64,000 nt of DNA from JAHEKD01 sp965215945 (GTDB taxonomy: Bacteria > Pseudomonadota > Gammaproteobacteria > Arenicellales > JAHEKD01), in assembly GCA_965215945.1 (NCBI GenBank), contig CBDCFC010000046.1, positions 62,001-126,000 of the forward strand, written 5' to 3'. Made by a program: the position numbers and the translations under genes. This document shows positions 63,163 to 64,000 of the stretch, one piece after another (the stretch's first letter is position 1; each line of letters begins with the position of its first letter). Under the pieces are notes generated by a model. It made no database searches and was not told the DNA's origin. It saw only the letters and a list, made by a program, of their open reading frames with translations.

Positions 63163-63981
63163 ATGATGCAAGAAACACAACCTAATGTACTCAGCATTAA
63201 AAATATCGAGGTCATTTATGACCATGTTATTCTGGTGCTTAAAGGCGTTTCATTGGAAGTGCCTGAGGGTAGTATTGTTGCTTTGTTAGGCGCCAATGGT
63301 GCTGGTAAGACGACAACAATCAAGTCGGTTTCTAATATTCTGGGAACTGAGCGTGGTGAAGTGACTAAGGGCTCGATTGAATTTATGGGCGAACATGTCG
63401 AGAACCTGTTGCCGTCTGATCTGGTTAATCGAGGTGTTGTGCAGGTCATGGAAGGGCGGCATTGTTTTGAGCATTTAACAGTTGAAGATAATTTGCTGAC
63501 AGGCGCCTATATTCGTAAGGATGGCCGCCAAGCGGTTGCAGATGACCTTGAGAAAGTTTATTCATATTTTCCACGCCTAAAAGAAAGACGCAAAAGCCAG
63601 GCTGGTTATACCTCTGGTGGTGAGCAGCAAATGATCGCTGTAGGCCGTGCATTGATGGCCAAGCCTAAAGTAATTCTGCTTGATGAGCCTTCTATGGGTT
63701 TGGCTCCACAATTGGTTGAAGAGATTTTCGAAATCGTCAAGCGGTTAAATGAAACTGAAAAAGTGACATTTTTGTTAGCTGAGCAAAACACTTCGATTGC
63801 CCTGCGTTATGCCAGTTATGGCTATATTCTTGAAAATGGACGTGTGGTAATGGATGGTGAAGCCAAAGATCTGGCCGAAAATGAGGATGTCAAAGAATTT
63901 TATCTGGGCCTCAGTGGAGGCGATAAAAAGAGCTTCCGTGATGTAAAATCTTATCGCCGACGCAAGCGTTGGTTGGCTTAG
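63163..63981 (+). CDS. Liv-type ABC transporter ATPase (LivF family)
   Basis: This 272-residue ATPase has Walker A GANGAGKTTTIKSVSN, the LivF block VVQVMEGRHCFEHLTVEDNL, signature TSGGEQQMIAVGRAL and Walker B VILLDEPSMGLAP. It has a basic C-terminal tail (SYRRRKRWLA). It completes the second Liv transporter. The start is the first of two adjacent ATGs at 63163. Confidence 0.92.
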   Translation: MMQETQPNVLSIKNIEVIYDHVILVLKGVSLEVPEGSIVALLGANGAGKTTTIKSVSNILGTERGEVTKGSIEFMGEHVENLLPSDLVNRGVVQVMEGRHCFEHLTVEDNLLTGAYIRKDGRQAVADDLEKVYSYFPRLKERRKSQAGYTSGGEQQMIAVGRALMAKPKVILLDEPSMGLAPQLVEEIFEIVKRLNETEKVTFLLAEQNTSIALRYASYGYILENGRVVMDGEAKDLAENEDVKEFYLGLSGGDKKSFRDVKSYRRRKRWLA

Positions 63982-64000
63982 CGTTTTCTCTTGGAGTTCT

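Overview
The window reads as chromosome of a Gram-negative gammaproteobacterium, probably a free-living aquatic heterotroph. The evidence is an outer-membrane assembly lipoprotein (BamC) between dapA and purL, AmpD, quinone-type PyrD, a PuuD-type urate oxidase and several periplasmic binding protein transporters. The DNA is mostly AT-rich, with a visibly GC-richer block from about 24 to 32.9 kb. No rRNA, tRNA, CRISPR array, phage or transposase gene was seen. The species cannot be named from the sequence alone.

Region 1 (1-14.0 kb) is a purine salvage and degradation island. It holds the first codons of allantoinase puuE (leftward), then 5-hydroxyisourate hydrolase, xanthine dehydrogenase xdhA-xdhB-xdhC, a four-gene BMP-family nucleoside ABC transporter, adenine deaminase, membrane cytochrome-c urate oxidase puuD, guanine deaminase and a small VOC protein. 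Together these import purines, deaminate adenine and guanine, oxidise hypoxanthine/xanthine to urate and open the ring to allantoin and beyond. Region 2 (14.4-20.1 kb) has a leftward CobS/CobT-like AAA+ and VWA pair, an 83-bp tandem duplication, two GNAT acetyltransferases, a small secreted protein, a CPXCG zinc protein and a frameshifted cysK.

Region 3 (20.2-32.9 kb) is a nitrogen-assimilation type cluster. It contains an XRE-cupin regulator, a hypothetical gene, a glnT-type glutamine synthetase, glxB-glxC-glxD (split glutamate-synthase-like proteins), an unrecognised small protein, a complete Liv-type ABC transporter (binding protein, two permeases, two ATPases) and a convergent PhyH-family dioxygenase. 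Region 4 (33.1-48.9 kb) is mostly housekeeping: ampD, an ectoine-hydrolase-like peptidase (doeA), a membrane sulfatase-family protein, a zinc-ribbon gene with a cobalamin adenosyltransferase, dapA-bamC-purL, a DMT exporter, pyrD with an rRNA pseudouridine synthase, purB and a small kinase. The zinc-ribbon/adenosyltransferase pair lies behind two tandem NrdR-box-like palindromes that overlap a promoter.

Region 5 (48.9-64 kb) holds fosA, a giant indolepyruvate-ferredoxin-oxidoreductase-like enzyme, an SMP-30 lactonase, an AhpD-like protein, a thiolase, a PaaI-type thioesterase and a second Liv-type transporter. That transporter is led by a long-chain acyl-CoA synthetase whose best start codon is a rare ATT.

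Two window-wide patterns stand out. Five otherwise conserved genes (cysK, glnT, a small orphan, the Liv binding protein and the N terminus of the indolepyruvate oxidoreductase) are each broken by exactly one extra base that lengthens a short homopolymer run, which suggests sequence error more than biology. A family of short palindromes built on CGTCATACCGG...CCGGTATCC sits in many intergenic gaps, sometimes as composite pairs.
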